NCBI RefSeq assembly: GCF_050485565.1
Contig: NZ_JBJHBQ010000003.1
Coordinates: forward strand, 1 to 64,000
Reading direction: 5' to 3'
From: Glycocaulis sp050485565
GTDB taxonomy: Bacteria > Pseudomonadota > Alphaproteobacteria > Caulobacterales > Maricaulaceae
Length of the DNA: 64,000 bases
Made by a program: the position numbers and the translations under genes
The notes under the pieces: generated by a model
What the model was told of the DNA's origin: nothing
What the model saw: the letters and a program-made list of their open reading frames with translations, nothing else
The model's database searches: none
Shown: positions 16,995-25,974 of the stretch, one piece after another
How positions within the stretch are numbered: the first letter of the stretch is position 1
Layout: each line of letters begins with the position of its first letter

Positions 16995-17591
16995 ATGTAC
17001 CGCCTGCTGTTTGCGCTCGCTTTTGCCGTTTCCAATGTCGCCTGCGCCACGTCCGGGTCAGCCACCAGTGTGGTGACGGCGGACGGTTCGGAGGTTTTGC
17101 TGGCAGACGCGTCGCAGGAACAGCGTGAACTGGTCGAGTACCGCCTTGGCTCGGGCGACCGGCTGCGTGTTATAGTGTTTGGCGAGGACACGCTGTCGGG
17201 CGAGTATACTGTCGATGGCAGCGGTGCCGTTTCCCTGCCTCTGATCGGCGAGGTCACGGCAGGCGGCCTGTCCTTGCGCGAGTTCCAGCGCGCGGTGGAG
17301 GCTTCCTTGCGCGACGGCTATCTCAATGATCCGCGGGTCAGTGCCGAGGTGATGAATTTCCGCCCCTTCTACATTATGGGCGAGGTGCGCGATCCGGGAG
17401 AGTATCCGTTCACATCCGGGCTGACAGTGGTCAATGCGGTCGCCACGGCGGGCGGGTTCTCCTACCGGGCCAATACCCGTGTGGTGTTCATCAAGCGCGC
17501 CGGGGCCGACCGGGAAGTCCAGTATCCGCTGACCGTGAACACGCCGGTCCAGCCCGGTGACACGATCCGGATCGGCGAGCGGTTCTTCTAG
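16995..17591 (+). CDS. Polysaccharide export protein (Wza-like, short form)
   Basis: A 198-aa secreted protein with a signal peptide (MYRLLFALAFAVSNVACATS, possibly a lipobox) followed by the polysaccharide export domain (YRLGSGDRLRVIVFGEDTLSGEY, VSLPLIGEV) and a SLBB-like region (YIMGEVRDPGEYPF). It lacks the long C-terminal domain of E. coli Wza that forms the outer-membrane barrel, as many alphaproteobacterial members do. GAGGGG lies shortly before the ATG at 16995. It likely guides the polymer across the periplasm; no partner Wzc-type kinase is in the window. Confidence 0.88.
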   Translation: MYRLLFALAFAVSNVACATSGSATSVVTADGSEVLLADASQEQRELVEYRLGSGDRLRVIVFGEDTLSGEYTVDGSGAVSLPLIGEVTAGGLSLREFQRAVEASLRDGYLNDPRVSAEVMNFRPFYIMGEVRDPGEYPFTSGLTVVNAVATAGGFSYRANTRVVFIKRAGADREVQYPLTVNTPVQPGDTIRIGERFF

Positions 17592-17627
17592 GCTCTGTCC
17601 GCGTCAGGGCCAGAACCAGGAGCCGGG

Positions 17628-19508
17628 ATGCCGGACGCCATAGCTCAATATGTCAGGCTGATATTCCCCGCCGGGGTGTGTCTGGTGCTCCTGGGTGCAT
17701 CAGCGGTCTATTTTGGTGCCGATATTCCGGCGGCGAAGGCGATTTTCTCTTCAGTGGTCATTGCTGTGGCGGGGCTGGCGGTCGCCGTGAATCCGGTATT
17801 CCGGCCCATGCCGGTCCTGTGGGGTGTTCTGGCCGTTCTGCTCGGCTTTGGCGTGCACCATGTGCTCATGGGGTGGATGGATACCGCCGCGCCGGAATTT
17901 GCAGCGCTCGCTGCCGCCGGGTGTTTCTGGCTGATGGGCTATGGCTGCGCACGCCAGTCCGATGCCGCCAGCGCGCTCTGGCGCGCCACGCTGACGGTGG
18001 GCTCGCTGATCGCGCTATGGGCCTTTATCAGCTTCACCTTTGAGCCACGCACCCCGGCCAACGCGCGGCTGAGCGGGGGCTTTCTGTCTGCGAATACGGC
18101 CGCCACCTTCTTCGGTATCATCGCCCTGATGGGGCTGACCGAGCTGCTGGGGCAGATCCGCAAGAGTCTGGGCAGCAGGGCCCCCGCGTTTGCACGCAGG
18201 GCGCTTCCGCTGGCTCTGGCACTGGTCTGCGTGATGATTTCGGCCAGCTGCCTTGTGCTGACCGCCTCGCGTGCCGGTATAGCTTTTGCCGGGCTCTGCG
18301 CTGTTGCACTGACGGGCTGGCAGGTGCTCGCCTGGACGCGCCATGGCGGCGTCAGCCAGCGAAGCACCGGTCTGGGCATTGCGGGTTTTGTTGCCGTTCT
18401 CGTCATCGGCGGTCTTGTCTGGACGGTCTCGGGCGAGCTGGCCGGTGTGCGCTATGAGAGCGATCTGCTTGAGAATCCGCGCGCGGAGCTGTTTGCCGCC
18501 TATTGGGACGCCGTGGCGCTCGCCCCCCTGGCCGGTCACGGGCTGGGCAGCTTTGTCTTTACCAATGACCTCATCACCACCAGCCAGACGATACGGTCTC
18601 TGGGCAATACAAATGCGGCCCACAATGTCTTCCTCCAATGGCTGTTGCAGGCCGGGTGGAGCGGCGCGCTGGCGATGTGGGGTGTGGCCCTGCTGCTCAT
18701 CTGGCAGGTCTGGCGCGGGCTGAAACTGCGCCGCCGGCATAGGGGCTATCTGCGCGCGGTCTTGTGCATATCGGCGTTCGTCACCCTGCACGGCCTGACC
18801 GATTTCGCGCTGGAAGTTCCGGGCGTCATGTGGTGGTGGGCCTGGATTTTGGGGCTGGGTGCCGGAATTGCTGCGGCCGGACACCGCGAGCAGACCCGTC
18901 AGGCCAGACACGGCACAGCGCGGGCCAGCAGCCGCACCGCACTGGCGTCCAGAGCCGGATTTGTGGCGGTCGCATTCGTCCTTGCAGGGCTTGCCGGATG
19001 GCAGGGCCAGATGCGCGTCAGCGCCAATCTGGCTGGCGAGCTTGGGCCGGAGGCGCTGGCAGCTGTGGCCGAGCGTGGCACCCTGCCGCCTTCTGCCTAT
19101 CTGCGCGATGCCTACGCGGCACGTGCCATCGCTGCAGACATCGGTGATCTGGATTTTGCCTACCGGGCCACTCTGGCGGCGATAGACCGCGAGCCCAGGC
19201 TGGTCACCGCCTGGAACCGGCTGGTCTATCTCGACCTTGTCCGCAACGGATATCTGACTGGGGCAGGGCAGGAGGCGCTGGCTCAAAGTTATTACCTTAC
19301 CCCCTATGGCAGCCGCGATGTCGCGCGGTGGCGCCTGCAGATCGCCGCGTCAGCCTGGGGGCAGCTCACAAGCCTCAACCGCAGTGGTGTACGGCTGGAG
19401 TTGAGCGCGCAGGCAATCAGGGACAGGCGCTGGCTCCAGCAGTTTGCCGCCCAGGTGCCAGACGGGTTTCGCGAAGAGGTCGAAGCCGTTCTGTCGCGGG
19501 CCAACTAG
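17628..19508 (+). CDS. O-antigen ligase / Wzy family membrane protein
   Basis: A 626-aa inner-membrane protein with about eleven to twelve helices over residues 1-440, including the O-antigen ligase signature region ASRAGIAFAGLCAVA and the periplasmic stretch GHGLGSFVFTNDL...NAAHNVFLQWLLQAGW. A soluble C-terminal tail (about residues 460-620) looks helical and repeat-like. AGGAGCCGGG sits before the ATG. It follows the export gene by 36 bp, so the two are probably one operon. It could ligate the polymer or polymerise it; the separate Wzy-like gene on the other strand makes ligation, or a second polymer, plausible. Confidence 0.85.
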   Translation: MPDAIAQYVRLIFPAGVCLVLLGASAVYFGADIPAAKAIFSSVVIAVAGLAVAVNPVFRPMPVLWGVLAVLLGFGVHHVLMGWMDTAAPEFAALAAAGCFWLMGYGCARQSDAASALWRATLTVGSLIALWAFISFTFEPRTPANARLSGGFLSANTAATFFGIIALMGLTELLGQIRKSLGSRAPAFARRALPLALALVCVMISASCLVLTASRAGIAFAGLCAVALTGWQVLAWTRHGGVSQRSTGLGIAGFVAVLVIGGLVWTVSGELAGVRYESDLLENPRAELFAAYWDAVALAPLAGHGLGSFVFTNDLITTSQTIRSLGNTNAAHNVFLQWLLQAGWSGALAMWGVALLLIWQVWRGLKLRRRHRGYLRAVLCISAFVTLHGLTDFALEVPGVMWWWAWILGLGAGIAAAGHREQTRQARHGTARASSRTALASRAGFVAVAFVLAGLAGWQGQMRVSANLAGELGPEALAAVAERGTLPPSAYLRDAYAARAIAADIGDLDFAYRATLAAIDREPRLVTAWNRLVYLDLVRNGYLTGAGQEALAQSYYLTPYGSRDVARWRLQIAASAWGQLTSLNRSGVRLELSAQAIRDRRWLQQFAAQVPDGFREEVEAVLSRAN

Positions 19509-19589
19509 GGCTTGCCCGCTACACGCCGCCACCGGAACTGTCATCGAATAATCGTCTGGCCCGTCCGCACAGAGCGGGTTCGCGGGCAT

Positions 19590-19712
19590 TTATGGTAAAT
19601 GAAATTCAACCAGCGCTGTCTCTGTTAAATCAAGTATTATTATTAACTCCAGTTAACTATAAAAAATACTACAATAAACGACATCTTAACTATAATAAAT
19701 AGCGTGAACTTA
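19590..19712. promoter_or_regulatory. AT-rich upstream region with repeated TTAACTATAA
   Basis: The 253-bp gap before the peptidase gene contains about 120 bases that are strikingly AT-rich against a GC-rich background. TTAACTATAA occurs twice, at 19653-19662 and 19686-19695, 33 bp apart (about three helical turns), and TTAAC also occurs near 19643. Such spacing suggests cooperative binding of a regulator. TTAA-N6-TTAAC at about 19643-19657 is close to, but one base short of, the CtrA spacing. Confidence 0.4.
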
Positions 19713-19761
19713 AATCCCATTATTCAAGATCGCCCTCCGATATCAGGACGGAGGGGTGGAC

Positions 19762-20607
19762 ATGAAGGGGTTGGGTCCCAGATTGCTGGCGCGCGCATGG
19801 CGCAGCCTGGCTATTTCATGCCTTGCAGGGTTTGCCGTCACCGCGTGCGCAACCACGCCGCAGGCTTCATCCCATATGCCCGCCGCTGGTGTGGCTATGC
19901 CCCCGGCTGGACTGATTGATATGTGCCGCCGTGTACCGGAGATATGCGGCACGGCGCAGGACGACACGGCTTCGGTGCAGCTGCTGGCCAGCGCAGAAGC
20001 TGCCAGCACCGAGGCGACCGGTGGGACCTTGTTGATAGCACGTGATGATGGCGCCAAGGCGCTTCGCGTTGCGCCCGATGACACGCTTCTGGACGGGCGC
20101 AGTGCCGCGCGCAATGTAGCGGGCGATGTCGCGCCCGGCGGCGAGCCTGGTGAGGAGAACGTGGTGGACGGACCGGCGCTGGACACTGAAGGGCGCCTGG
20201 TGGCGGCACCGGAACTGTTTGCCACGCTGAACCGGATCAATCAGAGCATAAACATGCAGATACGGCCCCGCGAAGACCGGGAACTTTACGGCGTCGAGGA
20301 TCACTGGACGCTGCCGCTGACCCTAGAAGGCACGGCAGAAGGCGATTGCGAAGACTACGCGCTGGAAAAGCGCCACGCCCTTATCGCAGCGGGTGTACCA
20401 GACAGCGCGCTGTTCCTGGCGGTTGGCTATTCGCTGGCCACGGGCCGTCACGCGGTACTGGTGGTCAGCACAGACCAGGGCGATTATGTCCTCGACAACA
20501 TGACGCCCTACATTCTGCCCTGGGCCGATACGCCTTATCACTGGACCGCGCGGCAAATGCCCGGCGACCTGCTGTCATGGCGTCATATGACGGCGCAGGT
20601 ATCATAG
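19762..20607 (+). CDS. Bacterial transglutaminase-like cysteine peptidase (BTLCP)
   Basis: A 281-aa envelope protein. The signal sequence ends in a lipobox-like CLAGFAVTAC, followed by about 125 residues of low-complexity, acidic sequence. The BTLCP domain occupies roughly residues 140-280, with the catalytic Cys in GDCEDYALEKR, His in GRHAVLVVST and Asp in YVLDNM. The family includes LapG, the periplasmic protease that releases LapA adhesins; no adhesin gene is in view. The ATG at 19762 is preferred over the GTG at 19756 because GGAGGGG sits six bases before it. The AT-rich upstream region may hold its promoter. Confidence 0.87.
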   Translation: MKGLGPRLLARAWRSLAISCLAGFAVTACATTPQASSHMPAAGVAMPPAGLIDMCRRVPEICGTAQDDTASVQLLASAEAASTEATGGTLLIARDDGAKALRVAPDDTLLDGRSAARNVAGDVAPGGEPGEENVVDGPALDTEGRLVAAPELFATLNRINQSINMQIRPREDRELYGVEDHWTLPLTLEGTAEGDCEDYALEKRHALIAAGVPDSALFLAVGYSLATGRHAVLVVSTDQGDYVLDNMTPYILPWADTPYHWTARQMPGDLLSWRHMTAQVS

Positions 20608-20778
20608 TTTGCGCCGTACTCTTTATCTGATCTTTCCTGTCAGGTTTGCCTGATAGTCCAGATGCCGCCGGTTTTTGCCTTTACCACGTGATGGCCACGA
20701 TATAGCGTCAGCATTGCTAGAGGGACGCTTTCAGGCCGGGGCGGGGAGCCAAGCCGGTCGCATCTGGAGATCACGACC

Positions 20779-21246
20779 ATGCTTCGTACTGTCGCAACTG
20801 CCGCCATCGGCGTCGCCATGCTGGCTGCCGCCGGTATGGCTCAGGATTATCGCCTCAACCCGATCTACGGCACTGTTTCGCTTCGCGGTGGCTTCACGCC
20901 GGATCCGTATGTCATCAACCTTCAGTCTGGCGGCAACGTCAACGCGGCCCAGACCCTGGGTGGCAGCTGCGTGGGGTATATCGCCAACGCGCCGGACTTC
21001 CGCCTGCACTTCCAGGCTGGCAGCCTGCCACTGATTATCTCGGCAAACTCCAGCGCGGACACCACGCTGGTCGTCAACGGACCGGACGGCCGCTGGTATT
21101 GCAATGATGATGGTGGTCAGGGGCTGAACCCGTCACTGCGCTGGAACAGCCCGATGTCTGGCCAGTATGACATCTGGGTGGGCACCTGGGGCTCTAACAG
21201 CAATGCCAACGCCCAGCTCCACATTTCCGAACTCTACAGCCAGTAG
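20779..21246 (+). CDS. Secreted beta-sandwich protein of unknown function (PPC-like)
   Basis: A 155-aa exported protein: a clear signal peptide (AAIGVAMLAAAGMAQ) then a mature region of beta-strands. The stretch LIISANSSADTTLVVNGPDG followed by YDIWVGTW resembles the pre-peptidase C-terminal-like beta domains that accompany secreted alphaproteobacterial peptidases. There is no catalytic domain, so it would act as a stand-alone binding or surface domain. Two cysteines (CVGYI, YCNDDGG) could form a disulfide. A good terminator follows directly, so it is monocistronic. Confidence 0.7.
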   Translation: MLRTVATAAIGVAMLAAAGMAQDYRLNPIYGTVSLRGGFTPDPYVINLQSGGNVNAAQTLGGSCVGYIANAPDFRLHFQAGSLPLIISANSSADTTLVVNGPDGRWYCNDDGGQGLNPSLRWNSPMSGQYDIWVGTWGSNSNANAQLHISELYSQ

Positions 21247-21269
21247 GCGGCAGACATCGCCGAATGCTG

Positions 21270-21300
21270 AAAGCCTGGCGGGAAACCGCCGGGCTTTTTC
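21270..21300 (+). terminator. Rho-independent terminator
   Basis: AAAGCCTGGCGG and CCGCCGGGCTTT form a long stem with one T-G wobble around a GAAA loop, followed by a short T run. It lies 24 bp after the secreted beta protein and just before the end of the convergent DUF3667 gene, so it may serve both. Confidence 0.88.
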
Positions 21301-21305
21301 GTCGC

Positions 21306-22274
21306 TCAGATCAGGATATGAATGACGAGGAACTGGACCGGCCGGTAGATGAGCAGGTGGATTGCCAGCAGCGCCGCGATCAGTGCTACCGAGGACAGCG
21401 CGGTTCGCCACCACGCCGCAGCGTAAATCGCGCGTATGGCAATGACCATATATGCGGCGAACACCAGCAATCCGGCCAGGATCAGATAGCTGAAGCCTGC
21501 AGACACCCAGCTTGCATCGGTCAGCCCGTTTGCGATCCGCAATGGCAGCATCAATAGCTGCTGCGCGATGATAAAGAAGCTGAACATGTGCAGGGCGGCG
21601 ACGAAATGGTCTGCAAAGAGCAGGCGGCGGCCAGGGAACAGAGCTGCAAGAGCCAGTGCCATGAACGGTATATGCAGGCCGATCAGCAGTTTACCAGTCT
21701 CGCTGCTTACGGCGTTGTAGGCATCACGGTAGCTGGAGACGGAATAGCTGCCGGTTGGCGGGTTTTCTGCCCGTGCGGCAGCGTCACGCGCTTCCACCCT
21801 GCCTTTGACGAGCTCGGAGGCGAGCGGACTATAAACCTGTCCGCGCCAGCCTCGCAGGAGGGTTTCCAGCTGCGGTGATATCGTCTGGCCCTCGTTCGCC
21901 ATCAGGATGACTTCGCCTGTGACCTGATCCTCGAACTGAAGCGTGAAGTCGGTAATGGGCGGGGAGAGGAAGAACAGCAGGTTTGCCAGCAGGAAGACGG
22001 CAATCGGGGAAAGCCAGAATATACGGCGCCCTGCGATATAATCCCGGCTCAGCTGACCGGGACGGAAAAGAAGCGCGATGAAGGTCCGCCACGCCCGTCC
22101 GTCCAGATTGGTCAGGACTCCAAACGCATCACGCAGGAGATGCCCGAAGCGCCGTTCATCACGGTCCAGCGCGCGTTGCCCGCATTGCCCGCAATAGGCT
22201 GAGTTGAGGGCGGCGCCGCAATTGCGGCACGTCTCTTCCGGCGCAGATACTCTCTGGACCTCGTTGTCAGCCAT
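21306..22274 (-). CDS. DUF3667 membrane protein
   Basis: A 322-aa protein with an N-terminal zinc-ribbon-like CRNCGAALNSAYCGQCGQRA (four Cys in CxxC pairs), then GHLLRDAFGVLTNLDGRAWRTF, LFRPGQLSRDYIAGRR, and about five membrane helices. This arrangement is characteristic of DUF3667. The function is unknown. The ATG at 22274 gives MADNEVQRV; the upstream extension to 22358 overlaps the neighbouring gene and looks spurious. It follows the LOG-family gene by 13 bp and is likely co-transcribed with it. Confidence 0.82.
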   Translation of the reverse strand: MADNEVQRVSAPEETCRNCGAALNSAYCGQCGQRALDRDERRFGHLLRDAFGVLTNLDGRAWRTFIALLFRPGQLSRDYIAGRRIFWLSPIAVFLLANLLFFLSPPITDFTLQFEDQVTGEVILMANEGQTISPQLETLLRGWRGQVYSPLASELVKGRVEARDAAARAENPPTGSYSVSSYRDAYNAVSSETGKLLIGLHIPFMALALAALFPGRRLLFADHFVAALHMFSFFIIAQQLLMLPLRIANGLTDASWVSAGFSYLILAGLLVFAAYMVIAIRAIYAAAWWRTALSSVALIAALLAIHLLIYRPVQFLVIHILI

Positions 22275-22287
22275 TGCGCCTGCAGTC

Positions 22288-23127
22288 CTACATCCCCTTG
22301 CCGGGATTGGGCAGGGCGTACTGGCACAGCTGGTCGACGATATAGGTGAAGGCGTCATCCACGCTGTCAGTGCGGTAGACCAGATCCAGGTCTTCCTGGT
22401 TGATCGCTCCGAAATCGGCCAGCGCCTGCAGATTGAGCACCTTGTCCCAGTATTCCGAGCCGAACAGCACCACCGGCAGGCGCTTCTTCATCTTGCGCGT
22501 CTGCAGGAGGGTCAACGTCTCGAACAGCTCGTCGAGCGTGCCGAACCCGCCCGGCATCAGCACCAGCGCCTTGGCCGGGTAGAGGAACCAGAATTTGCGC
22601 GTGAAGAAGTAATGGAACTCGAAATTGAGCTCCGGGGTCACGTAGGGGTTGTTGGTCTCTTCCTTGGGCAGTGTGATGCCCAGCCCGATCGTCTCGCCGC
22701 CCGCCTCGTGCGCGCCGCGATTGGCCGCTTCCATGATGCCGGGACCAGCGCCGGTGCAGATGACAAAGCGGCGCTGCTGGCAATCATCAAGATTGAGTGA
22801 CCACTCGGTGAGGCGGCGCGCCAGCTCGCGCGTGTCCTCATAGTATTGCGACATGAAGACGGCGCGCTCGGCGGCCTTGATGTCCGCGTTGGTTTTGCGT
22901 GCCGTCTCGAGAGCCGCCTCGGCATCCTGCCTGCAGGGGATGCGCGCAGACCCGAAAAACAGGATCGTGTCATCGACCTTGTGGGTCTCGAACTGCTTCT
23001 TCGGGTAAAGATATTCAGCCAGAATGCGCAGAGGGCGCGCATCAGGCGACCCCATGAAATCGGGGTTCGCATACGCCTCTACCGGGTCACCGGGCAGGGT
23101 CTCACTCACAAATTCGGTCTTCTTCAT
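22288..23127 (-). CDS. TIGR00730/LOG family Rossmann-fold protein
   Basis: A 279-aa protein of the LOG (lysine decarboxylase-like) family, whose characterised members are nucleotide 5'-monophosphate phosphoribohydrolases releasing free bases or cytokinins. The family motifs are present: GAGPGIMEAANRGA and MPGGFGTLDELFETLT, the PGGxGTxxE active-site signature. It belongs to the longer bacterial form with an N-terminal extension. Before the gtr cassette was inserted, this gene probably lay about 45 bp downstream of ppa and was transcribed with it. Confidence 0.87.
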   Translation of the reverse strand: MKKTEFVSETLPGDPVEAYANPDFMGSPDARPLRILAEYLYPKKQFETHKVDDTILFFGSARIPCRQDAEAALETARKTNADIKAAERAVFMSQYYEDTRELARRLTEWSLNLDDCQQRRFVICTGAGPGIMEAANRGAHEAGGETIGLGITLPKEETNNPYVTPELNFEFHYFFTRKFWFLYPAKALVLMPGGFGTLDELFETLTLLQTRKMKKRLPVVLFGSEYWDKVLNLQALADFGAINQEDLDLVYRTDSVDDAFTYIVDQLCQYALPNPGKGM

Positions 23128-23171
23128 CGATATCTCGCTTCTTATGGAGTGAGATACCAGCACAGGCCGCG

Positions 23172-23205
23172 AGGCCCGCAAACCGCTTTGTCAGCCCTTT
23201 ATCCG
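23172..23205. repeat. Direct repeat, left copy (ppa 3'-end duplicate)
   Basis: 34 bp that match 25975-26008 with two mismatches; the shared core is GCAAACCGCTTTGTCAGCCC plus CTTTAYCCG. This copy carries the last codons and the stop of ppa but no gene, so it is a duplicated fragment. It marks one boundary of the gtr cassette. Confidence 0.9.
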
Positions 23206-23218
23206 AACATTGCACCCG

Positions 23219-23638
23219 TCAGTCCGGGGGTATGGCTGTAAACGTCCAGAATTTGTGCAAAATCCACGAAGAAGCTGGAACCAGCACCAAGTTTATGGCG
23301 ATAGCAATCTCGAAAGGAGCCCCAAGAAGAACCACGAATATCCAGATTGTTACATTGCTCGCAAAATAACCTGCAAGCGACACTGCCAAGAAGCGGGGGA
23401 TGCGCCGCCGATGGCTGCCATGTTGGCCAAAAGTCCAGTAGAGATGCCCCAAATAGGACCACGCGGCAGCAACGGCGTATCCTCCAAAATTGCCAGTGAA
23501 CGGTTCAAGACCGGCTTCGCGGACCAGCAGCCAAGCAATGCCATTGTGCAGAACTGTCGCGACTCCACCCACCAGCACAAAGCGGGATACCTCTAGGCCG
23601 GTTAACCACAGTTTAGATACGTGACGATGCCAAGCCAT
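23219..23638 (-). CDS. gtrA: GtrA family membrane protein (lipid-linked sugar flippase)
   Basis: A 139-aa protein with four predicted membrane helices (FVLVGGVATVLHNGIAWLLV, a second near GGYAVAAAWSYLGHLYWTF, FLAVSLAGYFASNVTIWIFV and AIAINLVLVPASSWILHKFW), the GtrA/DPMS-associated layout. In O-antigen modification it flips undecaprenyl-phosphate-sugar to the periplasm. It is the last gene of the cassette, 8 bp after gtrB, ending 14 bp before the left direct repeat. Confidence 0.9.
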   Translation of the reverse strand: MAWHRHVSKLWLTGLEVSRFVLVGGVATVLHNGIAWLLVREAGLEPFTGNFGGYAVAAAWSYLGHLYWTFGQHGSHRRRIPRFLAVSLAGYFASNVTIWIFVVLLGAPFEIAIAINLVLVPASSWILHKFWTFTAIPPD

Positions 23639-23646
23639 GGATGAGA

Positions 23647-24597
23647 TTATACGCCGAACTTTGACGAGATGACGTAAAGCGGCCGCTGGCGCACCTCATT
23701 CGCAATGCGTCCAATATACTCTCCAAGTACGCCAAGACTAAGTAGCTGAAGGCCGCCAAGCATGAGTATCGCGACCATGACAGAGGCGTAGCCAGGGACA
23801 TCTGTGCCGAAAAGAAGCGTGCGTATCGCCAGAAAGAACGCGTAGCCGAAAGCCAGAAGAGCAAAAAAAGCGCCCACATAGGTCCATATCCTCAACGGCG
23901 CGGACGTCGAAGCCACGATGCCGTCCAGTGCGAGATTCCATAGCTGCCAGACTTTCCACTTGGTCTTGCCTGCCGCGCGGGGTGGCCGGGCGTATTCGAT
24001 TGTGGCAGTCGGGAACCCGACCCAGTTGAACAATCCCTTGTTAAATCGCGAGCGCTCGGGGAGATTGCGGATCACTTCGATGGCCTGTCGGCCTAACAGG
24101 CGAAAATCGCCCACATTGTCTGGGATAGGGTGTTCAGCCAACCTATTGTATAAATAGTAAAATATGTTGGCAACACTGCGCTTGAACCAGCTGTCGGATG
24201 AGCGATCAGAGCGCCGTGCATTAACTACTTCAGCGCCATCCAGCCAAGCTCTCACCATGGGAACGATGAGCGCTGGCGGGTCTTGAAGGTCGACATCCAT
24301 TGGGATGATGGCATCCCCGCAAGCATGATCGATCCCCGCTGCCAAGGCCGCTTCCTTGCCGAAATTGCGGCTGAAGTTGACGAGCTTGATCCGGGAATCC
24401 TTTTCGCGGCGTGCCAGGATAACCGCGGCCGTGGCATCAGTGCTGCCGTCATTGATAAATAGCCATTCGACGCTGGCATTTTCTCCCATCATTTCGAGGG
24501 CTTCCTCAACGGGTTGCTGGCAGGCGTCAAGGAAAGTGCCAATCGACTCTTCTTCGTTCAGAACCGGAACAAGCAGGGAAAGGCTACGCGCCGTCAT
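23647..24597 (-). CDS. gtrB: GtrB-like undecaprenyl-phosphate glycosyltransferase (GT2)
   Basis: A 316-aa family 2 glycosyltransferase. The N-terminal GT-A domain contains LLVPVLNEEESI, FINDGSTD and MDVDLQDPP (the DxD-type metal site), and RSDRSSDSWFKR. Two C-terminal membrane helices follow (LRIWTYVGAFFALLAFGYAF and VMVAILMLGGLQLLSLGVLG). This is the GtrB/DPM1-like architecture that charges undecaprenyl phosphate with a sugar. The start at 24597 gives MTARSLSLLVPV; the frame is open to 24666 without homology. It lies between the GT-C gene and gtrA. Confidence 0.92.
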   Translation of the reverse strand: MTARSLSLLVPVLNEEESIGTFLDACQQPVEEALEMMGENASVEWLFINDGSTDATAAVILARREKDSRIKLVNFSRNFGKEAALAAGIDHACGDAIIPMDVDLQDPPALIVPMVRAWLDGAEVVNARRSDRSSDSWFKRSVANIFYYLYNRLAEHPIPDNVGDFRLLGRQAIEVIRNLPERSRFNKGLFNWVGFPTATIEYARPPRAAGKTKWKVWQLWNLALDGIVASTSAPLRIWTYVGAFFALLAFGYAFFLAIRTLLFGTDVPGYASVMVAILMLGGLQLLSLGVLGEYIGRIANEVRQRPLYVISSKFGV

Positions 24598-24610
24598 CGT
24601 GCTGTTCTTT

Positions 24611-25954
24611 CTACTTTGCGCGGTGTGGCGCGGTGAACTGGCGCAGATAGAAGAACGGTAGTGCAATGGTCAGGAATAGCAAAATCCAGCTTGCCACGGA
24701 CCAGCTCCGCCACGCGTTCATCAGATCGGGATACTGAGAAAGCGGAAGGTTGAGTGCCAGACAGAACGCGGCACTCCCGCCCAGAAGTCCCCATTTCACT
24801 ATGGGCGATCTCGAGTTCAGCGCAGTTAGCGCAACCAAAGACAGTGTAGGAAGGGCATATATGAAATGCCGGGCGGTTGACTGTGGTGCGAACACAATGA
24901 TAACCGTCAGGATCAATGCAAAATCACAGGCATCAATCCGGATTGACTGGTGCTCGTGGCTCCGTGCCCTATCCAGGCCAAACGGATTTATTCCTGCTCT
25001 GTAGTATCCCGCTGCACACACACCAGCTACACATGCCATCAGCAGAAGCAGGACACCGTAGCTGATGTAGCCGAAGCCGTCTGGCAGCCAGTCGGCAAGG
25101 CGCGCGAACGCGCTGGTGAGGGAAATTGAGCGCTCCCAGCTTATTGGCGCGATGGCGGCTGTGGTTGCCAGATCGGCACCTGAACGGACCAATGGGGTGT
25201 TGGCAAGCATTTGCCCCAAACCACCAAACGCATCGGCGAGATAGCCCAAATTGGTGCCCCACCCGACAGTAAGGGCAGGCACAAGCATCAGGCTGACAAA
25301 TCCGAGAAGCCCTGCCCAGCCGGCTCGCCAATGGCCGCGCAGGAAGAAAAGAACGATGAATAGCAGCGCATGATATTTCAGCGATGCCGCTAGTGCTATT
25401 GCGAGCCCTGCCCATATTGCCCGGCTTCGCAGGTAGTACAGCGCCACTGCAAAGCAAAATATAAGTAAGCCATCGGTTTGGCTATTGGTAAGAGTTGAAT
25501 TGAATTTGTCGGATACAAGTATGAACCCTATTAGGACAGCTGCCGATACAGTTGCTTTTTTTGTGTCTGGCGCGACGATTTGCATGCTGCGTTCGAGCAG
25601 CAGAACACTGCCGACGCAGCAGATGCCCATCACCAGTATAAACGCCGCGGCTGAACCTTCGAAGCCCAAAACCAGTAGCGGCTGTATAAGCCAAGCGAAA
25701 CTTACAGGATAGATATATCCACGTTCGCCTGACTCGTAAGGATTGTTTCCTTGGGTGAGTGCCTCGGCAGCATAGTAAAAATGCCCCCAATCCCAAATTC
25801 GCCCGCCTGTATACCTTTCCACACCGATCAAGGTGAGTGCCGTAATAACAAGCACTATGAAAGCTATTACCATATGGCGGTAGTTGAAAATTCTGTGCAA
25901 AATTCCGCCCGCAGCTAAAATCTGATCCGCGTTGATCGAAAGCAAAATGATCAA
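24611..25954 (-). CDS. GT-C/GT87-like membrane glycosyltransferase (DUF2029)
   Basis: A 447-aa polytopic protein with about eleven hydrophobic helices and an early periplasmic loop GRIWDWGHFYYAAEALTQGN with acidic residues, as in GT-C transferases of the GT87/DUF2029 family. In gtr operons this position holds the type-specific transferase that moves the flipped sugar onto the polysaccharide in the periplasm. The start may be 25954 or the Met at 25873 (MVIAFIVLVITALT). With the first, only 20 bp separate it from the right direct repeat, so expression could rely on read-through from ppa. Confidence 0.78.
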   Translation of the reverse strand: MIILLSINADQILAAGGILHRIFNYRHMVIAFIVLVITALTLIGVERYTGGRIWDWGHFYYAAEALTQGNNPYESGERGYIYPVSFAWLIQPLLVLGFEGSAAAFILVMGICCVGSVLLLERSMQIVAPDTKKATVSAAVLIGFILVSDKFNSTLTNSQTDGLLIFCFAVALYYLRSRAIWAGLAIALAASLKYHALLFIVLFFLRGHWRAGWAGLLGFVSLMLVPALTVGWGTNLGYLADAFGGLGQMLANTPLVRSGADLATTAAIAPISWERSISLTSAFARLADWLPDGFGYISYGVLLLLMACVAGVCAAGYYRAGINPFGLDRARSHEHQSIRIDACDFALILTVIIVFAPQSTARHFIYALPTLSLVALTALNSRSPIVKWGLLGGSAAFCLALNLPLSQYPDLMNAWRSWSVASWILLFLTIALPFFYLRQFTAPHRAK

Positions 25955-25974
25955 TGTTCAAGTCAATAGTCAAT

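Larger units (their letters stand above)
23206..25974 (-). mobile_element. gtr glycosylation cassette bounded by direct repeats
   Basis: A 2.8-kb segment between two 34-bp direct repeats that overlap the 3' end of ppa. It carries exactly three genes on one strand: a GT-C-like glycosyltransferase, gtrB and gtrA. Duplicated 3' gene ends are the scar of site-specific insertion, and serotype-converting phages carry gtr operons beside attP. No integrase lies inside, so it is either a remnant of a larger phage or a passenger cassette moved in trans. The segment is also AT-richer than ppa and the LOG gene. Confidence 0.75.

Noticed and set aside
18015..19286. 423-codon minus-strand frame opposite the O-antigen ligase-like gene
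   Set aside because: Typical GC-rich shadow frame with Gln/Arg/Pro bias and no domain; the plus-strand gene has a membrane topology and a ribosome site.
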